From NCBI RefSeq assembly GCF_040954645.1, contig NC_092804.1, positions 42,747,753 to 42,811,752 on the forward strand: a stretch of 64,000 nt of DNA, read 5' to 3'. Each line of letters starts with the position of its first letter. Within the stretch, counting starts at the first letter, position 1. The notes beneath the pieces are model-generated. The model saw only the letters and a program-made list of their open reading frames with translations, was not told the DNA's origin and did no database searches. The position numbers were made by a program, and so were the translations under genes. This document shows positions 1-10,436 of the stretch, one piece after another. This DNA is from Diabrotica undecimpunctata (taxonomy: Eukaryota > Arthropoda > Insecta > Coleoptera > Chrysomelidae).

Positions 1-172
1 TAATTTCTAATCCTTTTGAAGCTACTTCTTTAGCAAAATAATTTCTTTGGTGTTACTGGAGATACCACCATGTCCCTTTACCCAAATGAAAGAGACTGGA
101 TAGTAACTTTAGGATAGGACTTTTAAGTAACTTTAGTTGATTTTCTAAAATTTTGACAATAATACTGTTTTT
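1..172 (-). pseudogene. Non-LTR retrotransposon RNase H domain, C-terminal half
   Basis: Read on the minus strand this stretch encodes the end of an RNase H domain. The peptide WVKGHGGISSN is visible, with the conserved His-Gly-Gly-Asn pattern, followed after a frameshift by AKEVASKGLEI. RNase H degrades the RNA strand during retrotransposition in Jockey/I/R1-type elements. The first half of the same domain lies at 1449-1903, on the far side of the mariner-like insertion, so the two pieces were one gene. Frameshifts and stops make it dead. Confidence 0.7.
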
Positions 173-174
173 TA

Positions 175-1447
175 TAAAGGGTGATTCATTTAGAGATACT
201 TTTTTTAGTGGGGATTTGATTGGCGATCGTGCATGAATACTGTCAAACTGACATTTCGCTTTTGTTCAGTATTGTTTGACATTTCATGATGGAAAGACTT
301 AGCCCAGCACAGCGTCCAGAAATTATTAAGTTGTATTTTGAAAATGGCAGTTCTGTGAGGAATGTGTTTCGTGCGCTTAGAGCAATTTATGGTCCACATA
401 ATCGGCCTACCGAATGTACCATTCGCTTTACGAGTAGTAAGTTTGAAACCCAGTTTTAATTATTGGATAACACGCGACCAAATAGACCACATTCAGTACG
501 TACTGAAGAAAATATAGCGGCGGTAACGGATAGTGTACTCGAAAATAATGAAGAATCGATTCGTCGCTGTTCTCAACAGCTTGGGTTGTCATATCTAACA
601 ACTTGGCGTATTTTACGTAAGGATCTTGGTTTAAAAGCATACACAATTCAATTAGTGCAAGAGCTGAAGTCGTCACCGTTTCAGTCGATGGGCTCTTGAT
701 AAGCTTTCAGAAGATCTACTGTTTTCGAGAACAATTTTGTTTTCAGATGAGGCCCATTTTTGGCTTAATTGGTACGTTAATAAACAAAATGTCCGTATTT
801 GGGGTGATGAACAACCCAAAGAAGTTCAAGAGTTGCCATTACATTCTGAAAAAACAACTGTTTGGTGTGGTTTATGGGCTGGTGGAATCGTTGGTCCATA
901 TTTCCTTAAAACAGAGGCCGGCCAGAATGTTACTCTGAATGGAAACCGTTATCGTGCCATACTAACGGACTATTTGGTACCTGAAATTGAAGCTGGTGGT
1001 CTCGGCGACATTTGGTTTCAACAAGATAGCGCCACTTGCCATACAGCCCGTGAAAGCATGGCTTTAGTGCGAGAACGATTCGGTGAACAAATTATTTCAC
1101 GCTTTGGACCAGTAAATTGGCCGCCTAGATCCTGTGACTCCTCTAGACTCTTTCTTTTGGGCTACCTAAAGTCCAAAGTCTACATGAATAAACCAGATAC
1201 GATTGAGGCATTGGTGGCCAATATTACTCGAGTCCAATTGAAATGCTGGAACAACTCATCGAGAATTGGAACTTCAGAATGAACCAACTTAATCGTAGTC
1301 ATGGCCAAGATTTAAAAGAAATTATCTTTAAGAAGTAATTGTAAAGAATGGTTCTTTTGTATGGTAATAAATATTTTCAAATAACATTTATTTTTTTCAT
1401 TGTTTTTTCTTGTTGAAAAAAGTACCTCTAAATGAATCACCCTTTAT
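175..1447 (+). mobile_element. Mariner-like (DD41D-type) DNA transposon with TIRs
   Basis: The two ends are inverted copies of each other: AAAGGGTGATTCATTTAGAG at the left (from about 176) and its complement at the right, ending at about 1446. They are about 30 bp long with few mismatches, and TA dinucleotides flank both ends as expected for IS630/Tc1/mariner insertion. The interior holds one transposase pseudogene. The element sits inside an RNase H coding region on the opposite strand. The close TIR match suggests it is younger than its host repeat. Confidence 0.85.
286..1338 (+). pseudogene. DD41D-type mariner-like transposase, disrupted
   Basis: The reading starts at ATG 286 with a helix-turn-helix region (LSPAQRPEIIKLYFENGSSV) and ends at TAA 1336-1338. 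It is broken by an in-frame TAA at 457-459, a frameshift near 675-690 just before LDKLSEDLLF, and a second frameshift near 1230 before the tail ENWNFRMNQLNRSHGQ. The first two catalytic Asp regions are visible as LFSDEAHFW and WFQQDSATCH. In relatives the third Asp lies 41 residues after the second, in a CDLTPLDFF-type motif. Here that site reads CDSSRLFLL, so the last acidic residue appears lost. The element is transpositionally dead, though it could act as a substrate if a source enzyme existed. Assignment to the DD41D group rests on this spacing. Confidence 0.8.
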
Positions 1448-1448
1448 A

Positions 1449-2120
1449 TGCTTACGCGAATTATCTAAAGCAGACAACGCAGATTTTGAATCCGACAGGA
1501 TTACTATTTGTTTATTTTTTTCTCAATAATCCATTCTAGAGTTTGATATATTGCAAACAATTCTGTGGACTAAATGAAACATTGTTGTTTTATTTAAACA
1601 TAATGTGTTCTTGATTGTTTTGGATATATATACCGCACAACCAATTCCTAAAATGGATTTTGACCCATCTGTGAAAATCCTATATGGGTTATCAAATTAG
1701 GCAAGTTCTTTCTGAAGTTGAATGACGTTGTTATCATCAAAAGTAAGAAAATAAACGTTGGTTTGGGAATATAGAATATTGAAATTAGTTTGGAAGAAAT
1801 TAGTTTTAGCTGTGATATCAAAACAGGAAGAAATATTAGGAAATGCTATAGCTAAAGTTGAAGAATTTTTGTTATGCCACCATTTGTCAACTAAGTTAGA
1901 CACATATATTTCAGATATTTTTTTGCAATAGGTAGGTTTGGTTATTACCTTGACATTTAAGGATTAACTTTTCAGCTAAAAATAGACGTCTTAAATATAA
2001 CGGAGGTTCCATACATTTTTTACCTTTTAAGAACTAATATCATAGTTGTTATATTTAACCATCTGCATAGGTTGTACGGTCGAAGTAAACTTCTTTATTT
2101 TTGAACCTTAGCTGGTTATT
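1449..2120 (-). pseudogene. Non-LTR retrotransposon RT tail and RNase H, N-terminal half
   Basis: On the minus strand the peptide order is EPPLYLRRLFLAEKLILKCQ (about 1919-2010), then a run ending at 1697 with WWHNKNSSTLAIAFPNISS, then FDNPYRIFTDGSKSILGIG and SDSKSALSALDNS. FTDGSK and SDSKSAL are the two Asp motifs of RNase H. The domain continues at 1-172 after the mariner-like insertion. A TAA separates the linker from the RNase H, so this is a pseudogene. The Jockey/I/R1-like group fits best; the exact clade is not resolved. Confidence 0.7.
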
Positions 2121-2224
2121 ATTGTAGAGTTTATAACTTCTAGAGAATTTCTTAAAGACTTAATGGAAATTGATTTTCTTGTAGCATAAAACGTGTAAAA
2201 CTATAGTATTCGATGAAAATATCA

Positions 2225-2490
2225 ACCCAAGAAGATAGCAATACTCAGTGCGTCCAGGCCAACATGCCAAACGCCTTAAAGGAATGAGAATTTATATTTC
2301 TTGGGATGTTCGGGAAGATCGAAGGTAGGAGAGGAGCCGGCCGCAAACAATTATCCTGGTTAAGAAATATTAAAGAATGGACAGGAATACACAATACAGG
2401 CGAGCTGTGTCACGCCGCCAAGAACAGAATTCTAGTAATGAGATAGTCGCCTACGCACTTTGGTGTATGGCATGTTAAGAAGAAGAAGGG
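2225..2490 (+). pseudogene. RTE-type retrotransposon 3' tail
   Basis: The forward translation gives fragments such as KIEGRRGAGRKQLSWLRNIK and ewtGIHNTGELCHAAKNRIL, matching the C-terminal tail of the RTE copy at 37680-37791. It is followed by an AAGAAGAAG-type end typical of this family's 3' terminus. Only the last few hundred bases are present, consistent with 5' truncation during target-primed reverse transcription. Confidence 0.65.
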
Positions 2491-2539
2491 ATGTATAGGC
2501 AGGGCTTAAGGCTCTTATAACATAACTTTCATGCTCATA

Positions 2540-2990
2540 ATCATCATCAGCTCGTCATCATCGATCAAGTCCATAGCAGGACATAGGCCTTCCCTGTTTG
2601 TACACAGAGTGTAAGTACAGAATCTTGTATAATCTGGATCCAATTTTTCGTTATGCTTCGTAGATCATCTGACCATCGTATAGAAAGTCTTCCACTGTCT
2701 CGTTTATCTGTTCTTGTCCTCCATTCGGTTAACTTGCGTGTCCACCTTCCATTCTTCACCTTGCCAAGTGGCCAGCCCATCTCCATTTCAATCTACAAGC
2801 TCTCTCCACAACATCTGCAACTCGTTCTGTTTCGTAGGTCTTCGTTTGTGATCTTGTCTTTTATTGTTACTCCTACCATTGCAAGCTTCATCTTTTTTTG
2901 TAATATTCGTAGTTTTGAAGCATTGTTTTTTGTTAGAGACAGTATTTCCGCACCTTAGGTCATTACTGGTAGAACACACTGAATGTTTAA
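2540..2990 (-). pseudogene. Non-LTR retrotransposon 3' tail (RTE-like)
   Basis: The minus strand reads in broken frames as a C-terminal RT region: a VLPVMT/GAE-like stretch, then LRILQKKMKLAMVGV, KDKITNEDLRNRT, KWRWAGHL, and KNGRWTRKLTEWRTRTDKR with GRLSIRWSDDL. This order is the usual end of RTE/HmRTE-like endonuclease-reverse transcriptases. The element's 3' end near 2540-2600 carries the CATAGCAGGACATAGGCC-like motif frequent at such termini. It is 5' truncated and frameshifted. Confidence 0.7.
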
Positions 2991-3199
2991 AACATCTTTC
3001 AGTGTGAGAGTGAAAAGTTTTACTATCTCGAGGATTTCTTCCCTATTTATTACTGCTTGTCCTCTTGGGTTTGTTATTTTGCAGATATTTTTTTTACCAT
3101 ATGACATTTTTTTTCTGAGGGCTTTTAAACTTTTATTTTCTATTATTTTTTTTAATCACACTTTTTATAATAACCCTGGTCAAAATTTAACTTTCACGT

Positions 3200-3320
3200 T
3201 TGAATTAATTAAAGTGGTTATACTTTTTAGGGTAGCACTGATAATGGAATAGTTCTTCCGAAAACGTTCTGTGATGAAGCCCGATAGAGTTTTTATTATT
3301 ATACCTTTTATAAAGGAATG
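3200..3320 (+). repeat. Penelope-type terminal repeat fragment with hammerhead-like motif
   Basis: At 3238-3268 the sequence reads CTGATAATGG, a short hairpin (GGAA/TTCC) and CCGAAAACGTT. The same pattern with CTGATGATGG occurs in the inverted repeat at 20301-20757. Penelope-like elements are known to carry hammerhead motifs in their terminal repeats. No coding part is seen next to it. Boundaries are approximate. Confidence 0.45.
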
Positions 3321-3439
3321 TTTAAATAAATTTTTTGTGATACATGGTATACAGCCAACTACAGGAATTTAGTTTCCTCGTGGAGATTATTGCATTGCCC
3401 ATCATAATTGTTTAGCCTATTTTTCACTCGCTCATGTGT

Positions 3440-3720
3440 TGCGCTCCAAAAACACACACTGGAGATCGAAAATCAGGGTCTACAAAACTATTATCGGACC
3501 AATATGTTGCGATGTTGCGATCCGAGACATGGGTAATGACAGTAAAGACAAACTGAAAGCTGAAAATCTTTGAAATAAAGTCTTAGGGAAGATATTTAGA
3601 CAAACTGTTCAACTGTACAACTGTTCAAAGAGCCACCGATCTCAGAATTCGTTAAACTTCAGAGATTTCGATAGACTGATCATGTAGTCTGAATGACAGT
3701 GTGTTAATGTGAGATTAAAA
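3440..3720 (+). pseudogene. Non-LTR RT C-terminal tail fragment
   Basis: Translation across frames gives RSKIRVYKTIIGP, VAIRDMGNDSKDKLKAENL, NKVLGKIFRQT and KEPPISEFVKLQRF-like pieces, the region after the RT palm in RTE-like elements (YKTIIRPV, ENKVLRKIFGP in relatives). Several stops and frameshifts are present. It is short and decayed, so the clade is uncertain. Confidence 0.55.
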
Positions 3721-4785
3721 CACTGGACTATAAGCTTAATAATAAAATATTAAACCTTGACAGTCAACATGTCGAGGTAAGATAAAGACCAAGTCTAAAG
3801 ATAAGTATAGTTTAGATTTATTCAAATACCTAATAGAAATAATGCCTTAATAATGCAAAGGATTATATGCATCTATTAATTATAATGATGTCACATTTAT
3901 TTAGCATTTAGATTAAGATGAAAAGACCAAAAATAATAATGCAACACTGTAACTGACTTTAAGTCCATTATTTATTATACGGAGAAACTGAAAGACAGAA
4001 CAGTAAATAATTGTAAATACTCTTCTTTGAGGTACCATACCCACATTCTTGGGCGTTGGCAACTTATCTGCAGGTGTATTTTTCATCTGACTCCAGTACA
4101 AATTCATTTCTAATTTTTTGTAGGTCGCTGCAAAATATAATATACTGAAAACCGAGAAACTTGGTTCATTAGCTCAGTGGTATAAATAATGTCTAAAAAA
4201 TAAATTCTAATCTCTATCATACCAACAATTAAGTAATATTACCGTTGAAACATGTGAAAATGATTCAATTTTATTACTTTTTAAAATAACGTTAATTAAA
4301 CATATTCAATTATAGCTTTGAAATGAAAATCGCAATAGAGATGATAAAAATATTTTTAGATAACTAATAACACATACATCAACAAGATAAAATGGAATAA
4401 TTCTGTAGAAAGTTGTAAAAAATCTGTATATTTGTTTGTATTTTATTATTTTATCAACAATTTTGCCCTTTGCTCTAGCTGGCATCTTACAGAAGGTTTT
4501 CTAAGCAATTTTGGCAGTTTTCTGTAATTGCATTTTTCCTATTTCAATGATTTTATTACAGTCATGCACGTTTTTCTTCGTCGTAGCGAGCTTTGTAACT
4601 ATTCTTGCCTTTTCTTCTCCTTCTTATGGTGCCTATCAGTTAAGGATGTTGAACACTAACATGGCTATTTTAACTTTATTGACTGCTGACTTAAAAAGTC
4701 CGGTAGTGGTCAAGTTAAACTATTTTCGTAAATTATGCAAAAAGAATATTATTTTTCCAGCAAGCAACGTTTGGTCTGCTATAAG
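3721..4785. other. AT-rich stretch, no gene recognised
   Basis: No coding similarity is recognised. The open frame at 4511-4813 reads hydrophobic residues and only its last part, from about 4790, belongs to the Jockey-like RT that follows. A tRNA A-box-like string TTAGCTCAGTGG lies at about 4168-4180, but no matching B box, anticodon stem or acceptor stem can be folded with confidence. Confidence 0.4.
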
Positions 4786-5700
4786 GCTCGGTACTCACAC
4801 CTCTGCTTTTTAGCCTTTACATCGTAGACATGCCGACAATAACATCAACAAAGTTTGGCTATGTCAATGACTGGGCTTTATTAATACAAACAAAATGCCT
4901 AGAAGAAGCTGCAGAGATTCTGACAAAAGACCTAGAAATTAGGGAAGTTACTTTCAAGAATGGAGACTTCGCCATAACGCCTTTAAAACCGACGTAACCT
5001 GCTTCCACCTAATTAACAATATCGCGTCAAGAACACTTAACGTTCATTTTGCTAAGACAGGACTCAACCACAATAAACATCCAAAATACCTAGGCGTGGC
5101 TTTGTACAGAACGTTAAGCTTTAGATAACATTTAAGTATAGTTGCTGAGAAGCTAAAAACGAGAAATAACATCATTTATAATCTCTGCGGTACAATGTGG
5201 GGAGCATTGGCATCCACACTCAGACCTTTAGGCTTAGCTCTTGTTTATTCTGCAGCTGAATATTGCGCATCAATATGGATCAACAGTGCTTACGTTCAAA
5301 AGATTGATATCCAGCTAAACAACACCATGAGCATGATCGTGGGAATAATCAAATCCACACCAACCCACTGGCTACCAATGCTTTTGTATTTTTCTAACGA
5401 AAGGATATAAAAGATCCTTAACAACACGGCGCACCTCCTGGATTTGACGTACCACGTAAGACCTGGTGCACACTTGACCGCATCAGAACTTAACATGTTG
5501 AGGAGTGCCACCAGCGAGCCTACAAGGGCAGGTAATAAGATTCCCTGTTTGAGATGCCCGAGTCCATTAACTGCATAAATAATTTCAATGTTTGCCTATA
5601 AATTGGATAAAATTTAGTCAATTTTAATTTAATTTTATTGTTATTGTTTATTGTAATATCATCAATGTATCGGAATGCCATACGCTAAATAAATAATAAA
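4786..5700 (+). pseudogene. Jockey-like retrotransposon RT, 3' part
   Basis: Translated with frame changes, the region reads LLFSLYIVDMPTITSTKFGY, then VND at the position of the RT YADD box, WALLIQTKCLEEAAEILTKD, HPKYLGVALYRTLSFR, EKLKTRNNIIYNLCGTMWG, LALVYSAAEYCASIW and IIKSTPTHWLPML. This is the palm/thumb end of a Jockey-clade RT. YADD has become YVND, so even a repaired protein would probably be inactive. Frameshifts occur near 4975 and 5120 and stops near 5407. The A/T-rich tail with AATAAATAATAAA at about 5687-5700 probably marks the 3' end. Confidence 0.75.
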
Positions 5701-6110
5701 TACACCTTTATACATTTTTTGTGTAAATAACTCATATGATAAGTTATTAATTGAATAACTTGTATTTAAATAACTTTACTGAAATACCATCATTTCCTGA
5801 GCATTTATTTACCTTTAAGTTTTGCATCTATTTTTTCTCACTGATCTAAGAAAATTTTCACTTTCAGAGTTTGCATTTTAACTGTTTTTCCTCCATTATA
5901 CTCCCTTGCATTTTTTATCATAGTAGATACTATTTAGTACTGCATGAAAATTACCTTTTCACTGTATTCAAAATTTCAATTCCATTTATTAGTACATATT
6001 CTTGGTTGTCTCTTCCACTATTCTTTATCGATCTTCAACCCAACACAAATAATTAAAAAACATTTAGAAATTTCTAATTTTCTAATAAACTCAAAAATTA
6101 ACGTAGGGCT
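5701..6110. other. AT-rich spacer, nothing recognised
   Basis: This stretch lies between two Jockey-like copies. The open frames here are short, hydrophobic and driven by base composition. No motif or repeat structure is seen. Confidence 0.4.
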
Positions 6111-6124
6111 CGAAGACAAAGGAA

Positions 6125-6613
6125 CAGTATAAACCAGTGCACCAGTTGCCAGGCCTATGGGCACTCCAAATCATATTGCTTAAAAGCATATAATTGCGTA
6201 AAATGCGGTGGTCCTCATGATAAAAAAACATGTACTAAACCTAAAGATACTACTGTACTTCCGCTTAATGTAATGGTAGCCATCCAGCCAATTAAAGAGG
6301 TTGCACTGTATATAGAGGCCTAGTAAAAGACAGAAACAGAAATAATGTAAGTAAAACACATAAAAAATACTCAGACTACAATACGGCGTGCATCCCAGAA
6401 AACACAGTGCAGCAGCTAATCAATTATAAAGGTAGTTATGTCCAATTCGCTCCAGAAAATCTCCAAAGACAAAATGAAAACAATAATAAAGATATAACTA
6501 CGCTAATGTCAGACTTCCTAAATGAATTTAAAATGTTATTTACTCAGTTGCTTAATCAGAACAGCATGATCCTCAACGAGCTAACAACAGGCATAAGCAA
6601 CATAACAAACTAA
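6125..6613 (+). pseudogene. Jockey-like ORF1 (Gag-like) with two zinc knuckles
   Basis: The frame contains CTSCQAYGHSKSYC (C-x2-C-x4-H-x4-C) and CVKCGGPHDKKTC (C-x2-C-x3-H-x4-C), two retroviral-type zinc knuckles found in ORF1p of Jockey-clade elements. ORF1p binds the element RNA and forms RNP particles. After stops near 6320 the tail from 6407 is open, rich in Asn/Leu, and ends in TAA at 6611-6613. The last A of that TAA is the first base of the ATG of the endonuclease frame. The N-terminal half is missing, so this copy is 5' truncated or decayed upstream. Confidence 0.8.
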
Positions 6614-7484
6614 TGGCTAAGCAAATAAGAATAGCGGCCTGGAATGAGAATGGCTTAACAAATCATGTCCAAGATATTACGTTACTTTTAAAAGTTAACA
6701 AAATAGATATATTATTAGTTCCAGCGAGTCATTCAACTGATAGAACAGTTGTCAAAATTCCATTTAACACAACATATTTTACCCACTATCCCGACGGAAC
6801 AGCGCAGGATCGGCAATCATAGTTAGATCATTTGTTAAACATAACATTTTACAAAGTTATCCAACACTCAAAATTCAAAGCACTTTAATCAGAATAGAAA
6901 CCTTCTCGTGGCCATTGATTGTCGCATCTATTTATTCACCTCCTAGACATAATATCCTAGTTGAAGAATACGACAGCTTCTTCCAAACCCTTGGCTCGCA
7001 CTTCCTGATAGCAGGAGATTGGAACGCCAAAAATACTCTATGGGGATCACGACTAACTACAACGAAAAGTAGAAACCTACATCGATCATTACAGAAAAGC
7101 AATTCAGTCTTCTTATTCACAGGACAAGCAACATACTGGCCAACAGATAACAACAAAATTCCGGATCTTCTAGATTTTGCAATATTTAAAGGTTTACCTA
7201 ACACATATTCAGAAAGAGAGCCTAGTTATGACCTATGTTCGGACTATAGCTCCATAATAATAACATTAAGCAGAACTATAATATACAATCAACAGCCATT
7301 AAGACTATTTAACAAAAACACAAACTGGGAACAATTTAAAAATACCATTGACCAGAATATGACGTTAGATCACCGAATAAAAGAATCCGATGAGCTGGAA
7401 TTACCAGTACAAAAGCTAACGGCTATAATACAAAACAATCCAGTGGAACTATGCTCATATTATAATGATTGGAAAGTCAGGTAA
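6613..7484 (+). pseudogene. Jockey-like ORF2, AP-endonuclease domain
   Basis: The start ATG at 6613 overlaps the ORF1 stop (TAATG). The frame opens with IRIAAWNENGLTNHVQDI, the usual start of an APE-type endonuclease, and breaks near 6822 by a frameshift. From about 6820 it continues with IVASIYSPPRHNILVEEYDS, the catalytic GDWNAKNTLWGSR, and DLLDFAIFKGLPN, ending at SDYSSIIITL, where relatives have the catalytic SDH. The domain nicks target DNA for target-primed reverse transcription. After about 7465 the sequence jumps into RT, so the linker between the two domains is deleted. SDY in place of SDH and the frameshift make it inactive. Confidence 0.8.
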
Positions 7485-8680
7485 ATTGCCTACAGAACCT
7501 TCTTCCTATCGTCCGGTAAGCTTGGTACCCTTGATGTCCAAGATATTTGAAAGACTCCTGCTAAATAAAATAAGCGAAACTGTACCACTCCAGAACATAA
7601 TATCCGAACACCAGTTTGGTTTCCATAAAAAATATTCAACAATCCAACAGAGTCATAGAATAATAAATAAAATCAAGAAAAGTTTGGAAGAAAATACTAT
7701 GTGTGCCTCAGTATTTCTCGATATTTAGCAGGCTTTTGATAAAGTCTGGCACAACAGTTTGCTATATAAATTAAAATATTTACTGCCTAGCGATCTGTAC
7801 ATTATCCTGAAGTCCTATAATAACGAACGTTCGTTCCAAGTAAAAATCAATAATGATTTCTCAACCTATCACTCAATCCAATCCGGAGTTCCTCAGGGAA
7901 GTGTCCTCGGTCCCTTTCTGTACTTAATCTTTACTGCTGACAACCTATTATAGATGACGTCACAGTGGCGACTTTTGCCGATGATACAGCCGTTTTAGTT
8001 TCAAACAAAGACCCAGAGATAGCATCTGAAAAGCTGCAAGATTACTTACATACATTAGAGAATTGATTGACAAAATGAATAAGAAGACGCACTTGTCCAC
8101 AAGTTAGTCTAAACAATGCCCCCATTCCTGCTAGACGCGTTGTGAAATATCTTGGGTTACATTTGAATCGAAAGCTGACCTGGAAGCAACACATTAACAC
8201 CAAAAAACTCTAAAATTAAAACAAATGAAATGGTTACTTGGCAGAAAGTCATAACTGTCATTGGAGAACAAAATACTGCTTTACAGACTAATACTAAAGC
8301 CAATATGGTCTTAAGGCGTAGAACTCTGCAAGCCTAGGTAGGAGCGTCGAACGTCCCTTGGTATGTGAGCAATGCAATCATCCACAATGACCTAGGAGTA
8401 CAAACCGTAAAAGATGTCATATGACTTTACGCCAACAAGGCCAACATTCTTAATTTAACGCAACACAGCCAAATTAGTAGTGAATTATATCAGCCACTAA
8501 TGGAGAAACGAAGACTGAAGAGGACTTGGTCAAAAGACCTGGTTGCATAGGTGAAAATGGAGAATCGTCGCTGGACAGTACCCAAATCAAGTCAATATTG
8601 TCATCATATTTACTAATTACTTAATGTACTGTTTATGAGTAGATTGTAAATATTCATTTAAAAATAAAAAAAAAATAAAT
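7465..8680 (+). pseudogene. Jockey-like ORF2, reverse transcriptase and 3' end
   Basis: The RT reads SGKLPTEPSSYRPVSLVPLM, HQFGFHKKYSTIQQSHRI, ASVFLDI, a TAG at 7726-7728, QAFDKVWHNSLLYKLKY, SGVPQGSVLGPFLYLIF and FADDTAVLVSN (frame-shifted, about 7975). The tail reads APWYVSNAIIHNDLGVQ-like and MEKRRLKRTWSKDLVA (about 8370-8550). Multiple stops and frameshifts are present. The element ends in an A-rich run near 8660-8680, the expected polyA-like terminus. Together with 6125-7484 this is one Jockey-like copy with an internal deletion at about 7465. Confidence 0.8.
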
Positions 8681-9629
8681 ATTCTTGGTTCTCTTTTAGT
8701 CTTATAACACATGAGTTAATCCTGGAAACTTCCCCTTTTTTTCTTTATATTTGTGTTTTTGTATTGTTTTATGTTGGTTTTGTTGTTGGTACATTGGTTT
8801 TATTGTTTGTTTTTTCTTCCGTAATTTATCTTCGCGTTCTTTACTCACATATTTTTTTTATTAATAAACATCGATTGGTACGATGATTATTGCGACTACA
8901 ATCTGAACATAAATGCCAGGCTTGGTCCTTTTCGGTCTTCTGTATGTAGATATAAACATGAAAACATGAAACTTGAATTGTTGCCACCCACAAATTAACA
9001 AAAAATAATAGAACAAGTTTTGCAGTTTCAATATTTATGCCTTATATTCATTACAGGAGCTGCAATATAATAAAAAGTTTGTTATACTTGAAAAACTAAA
9101 ACTACGACAAAACCCACCATTGCACTTACATTCATCATCATCATCAGCAGTAGCACCTATTCCATTCATGGTCGGATGTAAGCCTCCCTTAGGTATGTCA
9201 TTCATTTTTACTGGTTGATTTTTGTATTTATTCTTTGTTTTTTACACGGGACTTAACGTTAAACGGCATTAAAGCATTCGATCTATAAGGACTCCGAAGG
9301 TTACTAAAAACTTCATGGACAGAGCAGTACCTACAAAAAATATTGAAAGGCGTATTTAAATACTGTAAGACAAAGAAAAGTGAAAAAAATATTACGGACA
9401 GTTGTTGAGACGTTTACGATATTAAATACCAAAGTAAAATAGAGTACAAGAGGTAATTTGGAAGAAAAAGACATAAAGAATAAACAACGCTGTCGACATA
9501 TTTCGACGGACAGAAAAAAAACACCCTTATATTGTGAAGCATGTTTAATCATTATGCAAATTCTTCCAAATTTTTGACCTCACACATTTCTTTTAGTTAC
9601 GCCCATGGCGTAACAAATCCTTAGAAGAG
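8681..9629. other. Non-coding, with a possible non-LTR terminus
   Basis: The region is T-rich and then A-rich. At about 9133-9200 it contains CATCATCATCATCAGCAG followed by GGTCGGATGTAAGCCTCCC. This resembles the 3' boundary motif of RTE-like elements, but no adjacent coding tail can be read. The remainder (9230-9600) has no recognised feature. Confidence 0.3.
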
Positions 9630-10436
9630 TTACCATCTTACCATCTTACCATCTATCGGAAAAGAGTGATGTAGATCTCGAATAACTGCTCTGTATGCTC
9701 TGTCTTCCTTAGGTTGGTATGTATGGTGGACGATATTTTCCTCTCGTACGTGATGTATTAGTTTTCTGTAGGATTCAGGTGTCTTTGGTAAAATTTTTAT
9801 TGTGTTGTTTGTTAAGGCTTTAGTAAAGTAAGTTTCTACTTCTACTGCTTGAGCTAAATTATCTATCATTTAACTATAGTCATTCACGCCATATATAAAA
9901 ATTGGAGGGGGTTTTGAGATTGGTGGATTTTTATTCATATCATTTACGGAGTTTTTCTGTGGAAGTGGCTGAAATCTATTTGAGATTGCATTCGGAGCTT
10001 CTTCTTCTCTTGAATCTTGACGTTTAAGCCTTTTTCTTTTTGATCTTATCGTTTGCCATGAATGTTTATCATTTTGAGAGTCTTCATATTCTTCATCTGA
10101 CATCGAATCATATTCATTCTGTGTTTCTGGATTGTTTTTTAAGTTTAAGTTAGCTTGAAAGTTTGATGTAGAATGAGAAAAGTTGGTTTGCTGGGCAACT
10201 ACTGGCTGTACCTGATATTGTTGTTGATAATTATCAAAAGGTATCATTTGGTTGACTGTTGGTGTATTTGAGCACAATGGTGGATCTTGAGTATTTATTT
10301 CACTTACTTGGTAATACGGATGTATTAGATTTGTAGGCTCGTTCTGCATTACAGTTGGAAACTGCACTGTAGGGTACTGAAAATCATTTGATCCTGGTCC
10401 GTTCCCTGTTGGAAACATTTTCTCTTCACTTCTCAC
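9630..10436 (-). pseudogene. Jockey-like ORF1 (Gag-like), 5' part
   Basis: Starting near 10436 the frame is Gln/Asn/Pro-rich and disordered, then KHSWQTIRSKRKRLKRQDSR, PPPIFIYGVNDYS, a TAA at about 9870, and after it MIDNLAQAVEVETYFTKALT, ILPKTPESYRKLIHHVREEN and HTYQPKEDRAYRAVIRDLHH. This is the central ORF1 domain (PPIFV.GV...YK.LI) found upstream of zinc knuckles in Jockey-clade ORF1p. It is cut at about 9645 within a short TTACCATC repeat, so the zinc knuckles and ORF2 are missing. The single TAA suggests a fairly young copy. Confidence 0.8.

Noticed and set aside
4165..4235. tRNA-like A box (TTAGCTCAGTGG) followed by a weak B-box-like string
   Set aside because: No acceptor stem, anticodon arm or convincing GGTTCGANTCC; could be chance or a trace of a tRNA-derived SINE.
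4511..4813. Hydrophobic 100-codon frame that could suggest a membrane protein
   Set aside because: Its end overlaps the Jockey-like RT in another frame and the hydrophobicity reflects T-rich DNA.
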